Below, one piece after another: positions 43,242 to 51,816 of a stretch of DNA of 64,000 nt (positions within the stretch are counted from its first letter, which is position 1; each line of letters starts with the position of its first letter). The notes under the pieces were generated by a model, which ran no database searches, was not told the origin of the DNA, and saw only the letters and a list, made by a program, of their open reading frames with translations. Both the position numbers and the translations under genes were made by a program. Location: NCBI RefSeq assembly GCF_025822765.1, contig NZ_JACKUK010000009.1:186973-250972 (forward strand), given 5' to 3'. The stretch comes from Mycobacterium barrassiae (lineage in GTDB: Bacteria > Actinomycetota > Actinomycetes > Mycobacteriales > Mycobacteriaceae).

Positions 43242-44648
43242 TTACGGTCCGCGTTCGGGGTTTTCGTCGCCGTTCTCTGGTGGGCGCAGGAGTAGTTCGG
43301 GGCGGTGGTAGTAGTTGATGCGGGTTTGGCCGGTGTCGAGGTCGGGTGGGGGGATCCATTCGACGTCGCCGTGGTCGTTGATGGTGGTGGTCCAGCCGCC
43401 GTGTTTGTCGACGAGGCGGTTGTCGGGTCCGCACGCCAGGGCCAGGTCGTTGACGTTGGTGTTGCCGCCGTCGGCCCAGTCTTGGCGGGCGTGGTGGACC
43501 TGGGTGCCGTAGGCCGGGATGGGGCAGGAGGGTTTGGTGCAGCCGCCGTCGCGGCCGATGAGCATGATCCGTTGCGCGGCGGTAGCGCTGCGTTTGGCGC
43601 GGAACAGGTCGAGGGCTTGGCCGGTGGCGCCATCGAAGACGGCCAGCCACTGGTGGGACCGCCCGGCCAGGCGGATGACGTCGGTGATGGGCAGGGTGGT
43701 GCCGCCGCCGGTGGTGCCCACTCCGGCGCGGGATTCGAGGTCTTGCAGGGTGGTGCGGATGATGATCGAAGTCGGTAGCCCGTTGTGTTGACCCAGATCC
43801 CCGGAGGACAGGACGTGGCGGCCGAGGGCGAGCAGGGCGTCGTGGCGGCGTTGGGCCAGGGTGCGCTGATCGCGCTCGATCTGGTCTTGGGTGGGGGTGG
43901 CGGTCAGGCAGGGTTGGTCGTCGTCGGGGTTGCACATCCCGGGGGCCGACCATTTGGCCAGGATGGGTTCATAGATCGCCCAGCCTTCGGGGGTGAAGGT
44001 GCCTTGGAAGGAGACGGTGCCGTCGCGGTGTTGGGGGCCGATCTGCAAGCCGCGTTTGCGGGCGCGTTCTTTGTCGTCGGGTTCGGGGCCGTCCTGGTCG
44101 AGCAGGAACAGCAGTTTGTCGGCGACCTTTTTCAGTTCGGTGGGTCCGACGCCGGTGGCGGTGGCCACCAGGTGGGCTTCGATCTGTTCGCGGGTGAGGG
44201 TGTCGACGAAGGTGGGCAGGTGGCCCATGGCGTCGCGGATCTTGTCGACGTGTTCGGTGTTGATGCGGCCGGCGGCTTGGGCGGCGGCGGTGGCGGGCAG
44301 CACCGGGGCCAGGGGTTGGCCGGTCAGGGCTTGTCGGGGTCCGAGTTCGGCGGCGGCGCTCAGGCGGCGGCCGGCGTCGCTGGTGGTGATGCGCCAGCGG
44401 ATGGCCAGCACTTCTTTCCACGATTTGGCGCCCAGTTCTTTGGGGGTGGTTTCGGTCTGCAGCCGCGCCAGGGCGCGATGCCATTGGGTGGGCAGTTGGC
44501 AGGTCAGGGTTTCCAGCTCGTCGAGCACACCCAGTAGTTCGCGGTGGGTCAGGGAGTCGAGGTCGCAGCCGGCCAGGGTGTCGTGGGCGTCGCGCAGCGC
44601 GGTCAGGGCTACCTGCACCGGCGTCGCCAACATGATTCGAACGTACAT
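43242..44648 (-). CDS. 13E12-family HNH endonuclease-like protein (DUF222)
   Basis: A 468-aa DUF222/HNH protein of the mycobacterial 13E12 repeat family, whose members are multicopy and associated with mobile or phage-integration loci. The DUF222 domain covers about 10-330; the HNH part includes DGGCTKPSCPIPAYGTQVHHARQDWADGGNTNVNDLALACGPDN with two cysteines and the HH pair. Nuclease activity is inferred. ATG 44648 (MYVRIMLATP) is chosen over an in-frame start at 44723. Its upstream region has strong inverted repeats. It marks the boundary of the accessory block after menE. Confidence 0.88.
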   Translation of the reverse strand: MYVRIMLATPVQVALTALRDAHDTLAGCDLDSLTHRELLGVLDELETLTCQLPTQWHRALARLQTETTPKELGAKSWKEVLAIRWRITTSDAGRRLSAAAELGPRQALTGQPLAPVLPATAAAQAAGRINTEHVDKIRDAMGHLPTFVDTLTREQIEAHLVATATGVGPTELKKVADKLLFLLDQDGPEPDDKERARKRGLQIGPQHRDGTVSFQGTFTPEGWAIYEPILAKWSAPGMCNPDDDQPCLTATPTQDQIERDQRTLAQRRHDALLALGRHVLSSGDLGQHNGLPTSIIIRTTLQDLESRAGVGTTGGGTTLPITDVIRLAGRSHQWLAVFDGATGQALDLFRAKRSATAAQRIMLIGRDGGCTKPSCPIPAYGTQVHHARQDWADGGNTNVNDLALACGPDNRLVDKHGGWTTTINDHGDVEWIPPPDLDTGQTRINYYHRPELLLRPPENGDENPERGP

Positions 44649-44715
44649 TCGACCACCGACAAGCCCACCGCGAATGTGACAGCTGAAACCAAAGTGACAC
44701 AACGGATTTACGGCG

Positions 44716-44793
44716 AGCGACATTGTCGCTACGAGGCTGGCACATCGATATATCGCTTACAGGGTTATGTCCCGTCACATATGTGTAAGCGAT
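44716..44793. repeat. Inverted repeats upstream of the 13E12-type gene
   Basis: Two palindromes: AGCGACA-T-TGTCGCT (44716-44730, perfect), and 10-nt arms ATCGCTTACA (44752-44761) and TGTAAGCGAT (44784-44793), perfect, 22 nt apart. They may be regulatory sites or part of the repeated element carrying the 13E12 gene. Confidence 0.5.
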
Positions 44794-44842
44794 GTCCCGA
44801 GACATGGCCCTGTTGGCACTCCCGGTGCCGATCCCCGAAGGA

Positions 44843-47527
44843 TCAGCTGCTCGCGAGCGCCCGCCTGGCGTAGGCACGCACATCCGCGTCCCCGTCATCG
44901 AGTGCGCCGGCCAACGCTTCTCGTGCGGCATCCTCCGACGCTGCCCATCGCGTGAGGCTCAGCACCGCGGCCTTTCGCACATCGAGATGCGGGTCGGACA
45001 GCGCCCGCGACAACGGCGGCACGGCGGCGAGCGGCGACGGCGCCCCGGCCAGCGCACGGGCGGCGCCCTGCCGAATCTGCCATGCGGACGCGGCGAGTGC
45101 GCCCTCGACGGTCGTCACGTCGACGTCGTCCCAGCCGATGGATCCCATCGCGGCAAGCGCGGCGGCCCGCACCAGCGGATCGGGATCCTCGATCAGTTCG
45201 CGGATCGTGTCGGCGCCAGTGCCCAGCGTGCCGAGGCCGTTCGCGACGCTGATCCGCACTTCCCGGTTCGCATCGCTGTACGCGGCGGCCACACCCTCGG
45301 CGTCGTCCACCGACACCAGCGCGCGGACAGCCTCGATCCGCACCCGGTGATCCTCGTCGGCAAGCGCATGCCGGAACTGCGAGGCGTTCCCGGCCCGTCG
45401 CGAACTCAGCACATAGACAGCAGCACCCCGAACAACAGGGTCCGCTGACGTCAGGAGGGTTCGCACGGCACCAGGGTCCGGCAGAACTTCGACGAGTTCG
45501 CGGATGCCATCCGCCGCGACGCGCCGCACCGAAGCATTGCCGTCATTCAGCGCCGCGAGCAGAGCCGGTGCGTAGCCGTCCGGCAGGTGTTCGGTGAGCA
45601 CATCGACGGCCGTACGACGGACTCCCGCATCGCCATCGGCCAGGAACGGCGCAAGCTGTTCCATCGTCGGCTCGTCGAGCGCCAGCACAGCGGCGATGCG
45701 CGGCGATGGCGGGGGTGCACCCGCACCGTCGCGCACCCGGGACACCTCCGACGCGGGGGCCTGTCCACCGACCAGATCGGGCTGCCGCACGGCGATGGGT
45801 TCCGTTTCGCCGCTGGGCAATTCGTCGAGCCCCGGCACAGGGACGAAGTACGGTGCGACGGGTCGCTTGAGGAACTCGATGTCACCGTCGACCGTCTTGC
45901 GAAGGTTGAGGTGGTAGCGCCACTCGACGTCGTCGCGATCGGGAGTGTCGCTGCGGTCGTGGTAAAGCCCCCAGCGCGACTCCGTGCGGGTGAGCGACGA
46001 GCGCGCAGCCATTTCGGCGCAATCGCGGATGAACGACACCTCAACCGCGCGCATCAGTTCGTGCGGTGTCCTCGCGCCGATGCCCGCAACCTCGTCGCGC
46101 ATCCGGTCGAAGGTCTGCACGGCGATCGACAGTTTGGCGGCCGTCTTGGGCGGAGCGACATAGTCGTTGACGAAACGGCGCAACTTGTACTCCACCTGCG
46201 GTTGCGGCGGACCGTCGGGATTGCGCAGCGGCCGGTAGATCAGTTCGTGTGCCTCGGCGATCTGATCATCGGGAAGCTGTTGTGGCGCTGTGACGTCAGC
46301 CAGGGTGGACGCTGCGTGGCTGCCTGCCAGATCTCCGTAGACGAACGCACCGATCATGTAATTGTGTGGCACGCAGGCAAGGTCGCCTGCCGCGTAAAGA
46401 CCAGGAACCGTGGTGCGGGCATTCTCGTCGACCCACACACCCGAAGCGGAATGACCGCTGCACAGACCGATTTCGGAGATGTGCATCTCGATGTCGTGGG
46501 TGCGGTAGTCGTGGCCGCGATTGGCGTGGAACGTGCCGCGGGTCGGCCGCTCGGTGGTGTGCAGAATCCCCTCGAGCGTGCTCAGCGTCTCATCGGGCAG
46601 GTGGCTGACCTTGAGATAGATCGGTCCGCGCGCCGACTCGATCTCGTTCTTGACCTCCGACATCATCTGTCCCGACCAGTAGTCGGAGTCGACGAACCGC
46701 TCCCCCTTGGCGTTGACCTGATAACCGCCGAACGGATTGGCGACGTACGCGCAGGCCGGCCCGTTGTAATCCTTGATCAACGGATTGATCTGGAAGCACT
46801 CGATTCCCGAGAGTTCGGCGCCCGCGTGGAACGCCATCGAGTAGCCATCGCCCGCGTTGGTCGGATTCTCGTATGTGCCATACAGATAACCCGACGCGGG
46901 CAGTCCCAGCCGTCCGCACGGGCCAGTCGCGAGAATGACAGCCTTGGCGCCCACGATGACGAACTCGCCGGTCCGGCTGTTCAATGCCGCGGCACCGACT
47001 GCCCGCCCACCGGAGGTCAGCACGCGGACAGGAACGAAGCGGTTCTCGATTCGGATCTTCTCGCGCATCGAACGTTGCCGGAGCACGCGGTACAGCGCCT
47101 TCTTGACGTCCTTGCCCTCGGGCATCGGTAACACGTACGAGCCGGACCGATGGACGCGCCGCACGGCGTACTCGCCGTGCTCGTCCTTCTCGAACTTGAC
47201 GCCGTAGCGTTCCAGCCGCTGGACCATGGTGAATCCGCGGGTGGCAGTCTGATAAATGGTGCGCTGGTTGACGATTCCGTCGTTGGCGCGGGTGATCTCG
47301 GCGACGTAGTCCTCGGGTGTGGCCTTGCCGGGGATGACCGCGTTGTTGACGCCGTCCATACCCATGGCCAGCGCGCCGGAATGACGTACGTGCGCCTTCT
47401 CCAGCAACAGAACCTGCGCGCCGTTCTCCGCGGCGGTCAGCGCGGCCATTGTTCCGGCCGTGCCACCACCGATGACAAGAACGTCGCAGTCGAGGCGGAT
47501 GGCGTCGTCGAGTGCGGGTACTTCCAC
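44843..47527 (-). CDS. AprA-like FAD oxidoreductase fused to a HEAT-repeat domain
   Basis: An 894-aa cytosolic protein. Residues about 13-560 form a fumarate reductase/APS reductase-type flavoprotein: GGGTAGTMAAL (20-30), LLLEKAHVRHSG, ILATGPCGRLGL, a INPLIKDYNGPACAYV segment that recalls AprA, and GLYAAGDLACVPHNYM. After a Pro-rich linker (about 570-610) come about seven HEAT repeats to the C-terminus (repeated DPxVRxxA pattern). HEAT fusion to this enzyme class is unusual. The gene ends an operon with an ABC importer and an AprB-like ferredoxin, so it probably reduces or oxidises the imported compound using the ferredoxin. Substrate unknown. ATG 47527 overlaps the ATPase stop. Confidence 0.85.
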   Translation of the reverse strand: MEVPALDDAIRLDCDVLVIGGGTAGTMAALTAAENGAQVLLLEKAHVRHSGALAMGMDGVNNAVIPGKATPEDYVAEITRANDGIVNQRTIYQTATRGFTMVQRLERYGVKFEKDEHGEYAVRRVHRSGSYVLPMPEGKDVKKALYRVLRQRSMREKIRIENRFVPVRVLTSGGRAVGAAALNSRTGEFVIVGAKAVILATGPCGRLGLPASGYLYGTYENPTNAGDGYSMAFHAGAELSGIECFQINPLIKDYNGPACAYVANPFGGYQVNAKGERFVDSDYWSGQMMSEVKNEIESARGPIYLKVSHLPDETLSTLEGILHTTERPTRGTFHANRGHDYRTHDIEMHISEIGLCSGHSASGVWVDENARTTVPGLYAAGDLACVPHNYMIGAFVYGDLAGSHAASTLADVTAPQQLPDDQIAEAHELIYRPLRNPDGPPQPQVEYKLRRFVNDYVAPPKTAAKLSIAVQTFDRMRDEVAGIGARTPHELMRAVEVSFIRDCAEMAARSSLTRTESRWGLYHDRSDTPDRDDVEWRYHLNLRKTVDGDIEFLKRPVAPYFVPVPGLDELPSGETEPIAVRQPDLVGGQAPASEVSRVRDGAGAPPPSPRIAAVLALDEPTMEQLAPFLADGDAGVRRTAVDVLTEHLPDGYAPALLAALNDGNASVRRVAADGIRELVEVLPDPGAVRTLLTSADPVVRGAAVYVLSSRRAGNASQFRHALADEDHRVRIEAVRALVSVDDAEGVAAAYSDANREVRISVANGLGTLGTGADTIRELIEDPDPLVRAAALAAMGSIGWDDVDVTTVEGALAASAWQIRQGAARALAGAPSPLAAVPPLSRALSDPHLDVRKAAVLSLTRWAASEDAAREALAGALDDGDADVRAYARRALASS

Positions 47528-48270
47528 TAGCTGACCAACTCCGAATGATCGAGGGCGGCAATCACTTCAGCCCGCAATGCGGTGCGGGCGACGGTGGTGT
47601 CGCGGGGTGAGGGAACGTCGAGCAGGGCACGCAGCGGTTGGCCCGCCCGGCCGAGCACGGCGATGCGATCGCCGATGAGCAGCGCCTCGTCCACGTCGTG
47701 GGTGACGAAGACGACGGTCGTCGGGTGCGCACGCCAGGTGTCGATGAGCAGACGCTGCATGGTGGCGCGCGTCTGGGTATCGAGGGCACCGAACGGCTCG
47801 TCCATCATGACCGCGCGAGGCGCACCGGCCAGGCCGCGGGCGAGTTGCACCCGCTGGCGCATCCCGCCGGACAAGCTCTTGGGCAGGTACCTCTCGAAGC
47901 CGGTCAGCCCGACGTCGGCGATCCAGCGCAACGCCTCCTCGCGACGGCCTTGCCGCGGCCGGCCCGCCAGCTTGAGCGCAAGCTCCACGTTGGATTGCAC
48001 TGTGCGCCAAGGCAACAGCGCGTTGTCCTGGAACACCATCGCGCGGTCGCGCGACGTGGTGGCGACCCGGACCCCATCGCCGAGCACCTCACCCCTGTCG
48101 GGAGACAGCAGACCGGCGAGCGCGCGCAACACGGTTGACTTGCCGCAGCCCGACGGCCCGGTCAGCACCAGGATCTCGCCCGGTGCGACGTCGAGGTCCA
48201 GTCCGTCGACGACGGGTGCGCCGCCGTAGCTGAGCACGATGTCGCGCAGCGTCAACGACATTCCGGTCAT
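47527..48270 (-). CDS. ABC transporter ATP-binding protein (NitT/TauT type)
   Basis: A 247-aa ATPase. Walker A GPSGCGKST (about 38-46), ABC signature LSGGMRQRVQ, Walker B VMMDEPFGALD and switch His in VTHDVDEA are all present. The subfamily imports nitrate, sulfonates, taurine or related small anions. It is part of the same operon as the permease, with overlapping stop and start codons on both sides (4 nt with the permease, 1 nt with the flavoprotein). It is a separate system from the ssuABC operon at 6.5-9.2 kb. Confidence 0.92.
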   Translation of the reverse strand: MTGMSLTLRDIVLSYGGAPVVDGLDLDVAPGEILVLTGPSGCGKSTVLRALAGLLSPDRGEVLGDGVRVATTSRDRAMVFQDNALLPWRTVQSNVELALKLAGRPRQGRREEALRWIADVGLTGFERYLPKSLSGGMRQRVQLARGLAGAPRAVMMDEPFGALDTQTRATMQRLLIDTWRAHPTTVVFVTHDVDEALLIGDRIAVLGRAGQPLRALLDVPSPRDTTVARTALRAEVIAALDHSELVS

Positions 48271-49130
48271 CGCGCGTTCTCCTCACCGCGGGGCAGCCAG
48301 CGCGTCACGCGGCGGCCGATCAGTTCGACGGCGGCCGACGTCGCGAAACCCAGCACGCCGATCGTGATGATGCCGACGAACACGTCGGGGTAGGCCAGCA
48401 CCGTGTACGCCTGCCAGGTGCGGTAGCCCACGCCCAGGCGACCGGAGATCATCTCGGCGGAGATCACGCAGATCCATGCGACGCCGATGCCGACCGACAG
48501 TCCGCCGAAGACGCCGGGAAGGATGCCGGGCAACACAACTCGCGTAATCACGTCCCAGCGACTGCCGCCGAGTGTGCGCACCGAGTCCTCCCACAGCGTG
48601 GGCAGCGCCCGCACCGCGTGGCGGGTGCTCACCATGATCGGGAAGTAGGCGGCGAGGAACGTGATGAAGACGATTCCGGCCTCGTCGGTGGGGAACAGCA
48701 GGATCGCGACGGGCACGATCGCGATCGCGGGGATGGGCCTGGCCAGTTCGGTGAGCGGACCGAACACGTTCGCGAACCTCGGAGACCGACCGAGCAGGAT
48801 GCCCGTGACGACTCCGGCAACCGCGGCGAGCGCGAAGCCGGTGAGGATACGAACCAGCGACTGGCCGAGGTCGAGCCAGTAGTTCTGCGTGCCGATGCGG
48901 GCGCCGAATGCCGAGACGATCTCGGTAACGGTCGGCAGCGTATCGAAGCGCAGCCACAGCCGAACATCGTTGGCCGTCAACACCTGCCACAACAGGATCG
49001 CCACCGCCACCGAGGCAATGCGCACCGGCCACGCCGTCCAGCTTCTCCGCCTCGGCGCACTGGCAGCGGATGTGCTCGGAACGCCGACGGCGGGCTCGTC
49101 GGCCGTCAGTACCGCGGGCGGAGCGGTCAT
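48267..49130 (-). CDS. ABC transporter permease (NitT/TauT type)
   Basis: A 287-aa inner membrane subunit with about six transmembrane helices. The EAA-like coupling segment is LWEDSVRTLGGSRWDVITRVVLPGILPGVFGGL (about 175-205). The N-terminal 25 residues are cytoplasmic and low in complexity. ATG 49130 overlaps the binding-protein stop (ATGA), and its own stop overlaps the ATPase start, so the three subunits are made in a tightly coupled order. Intact, in contrast to ssuC. Confidence 0.92.
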   Translation of the reverse strand: MTAPPAVLTADEPAVGVPSTSAASAPRRRSWTAWPVRIASVAVAILLWQVLTANDVRLWLRFDTLPTVTEIVSAFGARIGTQNYWLDLGQSLVRILTGFALAAVAGVVTGILLGRSPRFANVFGPLTELARPIPAIAIVPVAILLFPTDEAGIVFITFLAAYFPIMVSTRHAVRALPTLWEDSVRTLGGSRWDVITRVVLPGILPGVFGGLSVGIGVAWICVISAEMISGRLGVGYRTWQAYTVLAYPDVFVGIITIGVLGFATSAAVELIGRRVTRWLPRGEENAR

Positions 49131-50548
49131 ACCGCACCCACCAGTGCCGCTTGGTAGTCGACGACCGTCGCGCCGGGATGGCCGCCGATGTAGCGCTGCG
49201 CACCCGCCGGTGTGCCGAAGGGCAGGTAGTTCGGACCGTCCTTCACCCAGACGGACTTGTCGGCGAACCAGCGGGTGCCGAACTCGGTGTCGGGGACATA
49301 GGCGGCACGGATCTGCTCACCGCGTCCGTTGGCCTCGCGGATGGCCCGCAACAGGCAACCGGGGTTGGCGGCGGGTTGGGTGGTGTCAGCGCCGTCGATC
49401 CAGAGTTCGCCTGCCAGTTTGGGAACGGTGACCGCGATGTTGCAGACAGGGTCCTGACCGCTGAGTTCTGACGGGTTCTTGGCCGAGTTCAGCGCGGCGT
49501 CGTAGTCCTGGCCACGCTCGGCGAACGCCTTGCGGATCGCGGTGTCGTCGACGAACTCGTCGATGTTCAGGTCGGCGAAGTCGCCGATCGACTTGAGGTA
49601 GGGCACGTCACCCTTGAATGCCTCGATCAGTGACGGCTTCAGCGTGGTGTCGAAGCTGGTGCCGCCGGGACCGTTGTAGAGGTAGACGACCTCCTGGGGC
49701 AGGCCACTGCCCTCGGCGACGAGCCTGGCCGATTCCAGCGGATGCTGGTTGAGGAAGTCGGTGGCGTCGAGCTGAGCCTGCAGGAACGCGTCGAGCACCT
49801 CGGGGTGCTGGCCGGCGTAGTCACGGCGGACGACGACGCCGTGGAAGGTCGGGTAGTCACCCTCCGCGCCGTCGTACAACAGCTGCGCCTTGTCCTGGAA
49901 GACGAGCAGACCGGGCCAGGCGACGAACTGCGAAAGCGCCTCCACCTGACCTGATTCCAGTGCCGACGCCCCGACCTGCGGCTGCTGGTTGAGCACCTCG
50001 ACACCGGACTTCGGGTCGATGCCCGCGTTGTCGAGTGCGCGGACCAACGTGCCATGCCCCGCGGAGCCCACGCTTGCCGAGACCTTCTTACCCGCGAGGT
50101 CGGAGACCGAGCGGGCGGACGAGTTCGGCGGAACAACAATCATATTGAGAGAACCGGTGGGGCTGTATCCGGTGACCGAGACGAACTCCGTGCGGGCGCG
50201 TTCGTTGGCCTGGGTCTTGGAACCGTTGATCAGCAGGGGGTAGTCGCCCATGGAGCCGATGTCGATCTTCTCGGCCACCATCTGTGCGGTGATGGGAGCG
50301 CCCGTGTCGTAGTCCTGCCACTGCACGTTGTACTTCTTGCCGGAGGTGGTGGAGGCGTCATTGAGGCGTTGCTCGAGAAAGCCCTTGGCCCTCAACAGGG
50401 TTCCAGCGGTGACGGTGTTGATGGTCTTCGACTGATATCCGACGACGACGTTGACGGTGTCGTCGGACTGGGTCTGCGAGTCCAGTGAGCAACCGGCGAG
50501 AGCGGTGGCGCTGACGGCGGTGAGCAGTGCGGCGAGTGTGCGTTTCAT
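49127..50548 (-). CDS. ABC substrate-binding lipoprotein with C-terminal NosL-like domain
   Basis: A 473-aa exported lipoprotein, much longer than the usual about 320. The signal peptide ends in lipobox LAGC (Cys20). Residues about 30-355 are a NitT/TauT-type binding protein (SMGDYPLLINGS, LAGKKVSASVGSAGHGTL, ESGQVEALSQFVAWPG). Residues about 365-473 match the NosL pattern: DPVCNIAVTV, a GCLLRAIRE helix, IRAAYVPDTEFGTRWFADKSVWV, and FGTPAGAQRYIGGHPGATVVDY. In NosL the first motif (CxM) helps bind Cu(I); here the Met is Ile. The fusion suggests capture of a metal-linked or thiol-reactive ligand. ATG 50548 is chosen over a start at 50623. Confidence 0.85.
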   Translation of the reverse strand: MKRTLAALLTAVSATALAGCSLDSQTQSDDTVNVVVGYQSKTINTVTAGTLLRAKGFLEQRLNDASTTSGKKYNVQWQDYDTGAPITAQMVAEKIDIGSMGDYPLLINGSKTQANERARTEFVSVTGYSPTGSLNMIVVPPNSSARSVSDLAGKKVSASVGSAGHGTLVRALDNAGIDPKSGVEVLNQQPQVGASALESGQVEALSQFVAWPGLLVFQDKAQLLYDGAEGDYPTFHGVVVRRDYAGQHPEVLDAFLQAQLDATDFLNQHPLESARLVAEGSGLPQEVVYLYNGPGGTSFDTTLKPSLIEAFKGDVPYLKSIGDFADLNIDEFVDDTAIRKAFAERGQDYDAALNSAKNPSELSGQDPVCNIAVTVPKLAGELWIDGADTTQPAANPGCLLRAIREANGRGEQIRAAYVPDTEFGTRWFADKSVWVKDGPNYLPFGTPAGAQRYIGGHPGATVVDYQAALVGAV

Positions 50549-50564
50549 GGTGTGTCCTGGGGTG

Positions 50565-50792
50565 TTATCGGATGAGGTAGGGCATGTTGACGGTGACGGC
50601 GCCGGTGGGACAGCGCGCAGCACATGGGCCGCAGTACCAACACTCGTCGACGTGCATGAACGCCTTGCCGTTCTCGGGGTTGATGGCCAACGAGTCGAGC
50701 GGACAGATCTCGACGCACAACGTGCAGCCCTCGATACAGAGCGATTCGTCGATGGTCACCGGCACGTCGACGCGCTGATTGACCTGGGCCAT
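50565..50792 (-). CDS. AprB-like 2x[4Fe-4S] ferredoxin
   Basis: A 75-aa ferredoxin with eight cysteines in two clusters: Cys19, 23, 26, 30 (CIEGCTLCVEICP) and Cys51, 54, 57, 61 (CWYCGPCAARCP). The layout is that of AprB and of dicluster ferredoxins that serve flavoprotein reductases. With the AprA-like gene at the other end of the operon it likely forms the electron-transfer partner. ATG 50792 overlaps the GntR stop by one base (TGATG), so the two are coupled. Confidence 0.9.
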   Translation of the reverse strand: MAQVNQRVDVPVTIDESLCIEGCTLCVEICPLDSLAINPENGKAFMHVDECWYCGPCAARCPTGAVTVNMPYLIR

Positions 50793-51553
50793 CAAACTCC
50801 CCTAACCAGATTGCTGCGCAGGGTGATTCGATCCCCGCGCATTCGGATGTACTCGAGGTCGACGGGTCGGCCGTCGTCCAGATGGGTGAGGCGCTCCAAC
50901 AACAGGACGGGAGCGCCGTCGGGTACCTGCAGAATCGCCGCCGAATGCGGATCGGCGGCGACGGATTCGACTGCCAGGGACGCGCCGCCGAGGCGCTGAC
51001 CCGTGACCTTTTCGATGAGTGCGAAGACGTCGTTGCCCTCGAGCGAATGCTCGATGACCTCGCGACCGATGTCAGGGGCGAGGTAGGTCATGTCCAGCGA
51101 GAGTGGCAGATCGCCGAGGTAGCGCAGTCGCTCGATGAATACGACCGGTTCGGAAGATTCGAGTTGCAACCGGTGAGCGACCGCCGGCGGCGCGGCGAGG
51201 TTCATGGTCGCGCGCACCTCGTTGCGAATCTCGCCGTAGCCCTTGAACGTCTCCTTCAACCCGACGAGCGCGTCCAGACCATGGTCGTACTTGCGGATGG
51301 CGACGTGGGTGCCGGTACGGGGTCCGCGGTCGATGAGCCCTTCGTCCTTGAGCGCCGCGAGCGCCTCGCGAACGGTGTTTCGGGAGACGAAGAACTCGCT
51401 GGCGAGGTCCTGCTCCCCCGGTAGTCCATCCGAGTAGCCGCCCGCGTGGATTTGATGCCTGAGCACATCGGCGACAAGGCGTGCCTGGTCGGCGCGCGGA
51501 CGCCGGAGCGGCGTCGGCTCCACATGCTGCTCATAGGCTTCTTGGCCGGCCAT
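50792..51553 (-). CDS. GntR-family regulator, HutC type (UTRA domain)
   Basis: A 253-aa regulator. The N-terminal winged helix (about 15-85) includes GLPGEQDLASEFFVSRNTVREALAALKDEGLI and the wing RGPRTGTHVAIRKY. The C-terminal UTRA ligand-binding domain (about 100-250) has EPVVFIERLRYLGDLPLSLDMTYLAPDIG and PVLLLERLTHLDDGRPVDLEYIRMRGDR. It heads the operon and most likely represses it until a transported metabolite binds. ATG 51553 with a GGGGGAGGTG ribosome site; the frame continues to 51649 without similarity. Confidence 0.92.
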   Translation of the reverse strand: MAGQEAYEQHVEPTPLRRPRADQARLVADVLRHQIHAGGYSDGLPGEQDLASEFFVSRNTVREALAALKDEGLIDRGPRTGTHVAIRKYDHGLDALVGLKETFKGYGEIRNEVRATMNLAAPPAVAHRLQLESSEPVVFIERLRYLGDLPLSLDMTYLAPDIGREVIEHSLEGNDVFALIEKVTGQRLGGASLAVESVAADPHSAAILQVPDGAPVLLLERLTHLDDGRPVDLEYIRMRGDRITLRSNLVRGV

Positions 51554-51816
51554 GGTCACCTCCCCCGGGGCTGATCGACGTGTGACGGACCTGGTCAGTG
51601 ACGCTATCGGCGGATCCTCCCCTCGCCGAACAACCGCGGTTCGAGGCATGCAGGCGTGACGTCAATGCGCCGGTTCGTCGGGGAGCCGACCTGCTGTTAG
51701 GCGCCATTCGGCCACCATTGCGCCAGTTATGTACGGCCGAGCGATGTTCAAATCGCGGTGAGCAGAACACCCAGTCGTGGTTCCTCGGTGGATTCACGAG
51801 CGAGCATGATGTAGCC

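Noticed and set aside
44843-51553. Denitrification (nos) locus, suggested by the NosL-like domain and ferredoxin
   Set aside because: There is no nosZ, nosD, nosF or nosY gene, and the importer is of NitT/TauT type. Only the domain resemblance remains.
51632-51641. AACCGCGGTT palindrome upstream of the GntR operon
   Set aside because: Short and GC-rich, with no second copy, so it is common by chance. It does not match the HutC-type GTnTAnAC pattern.
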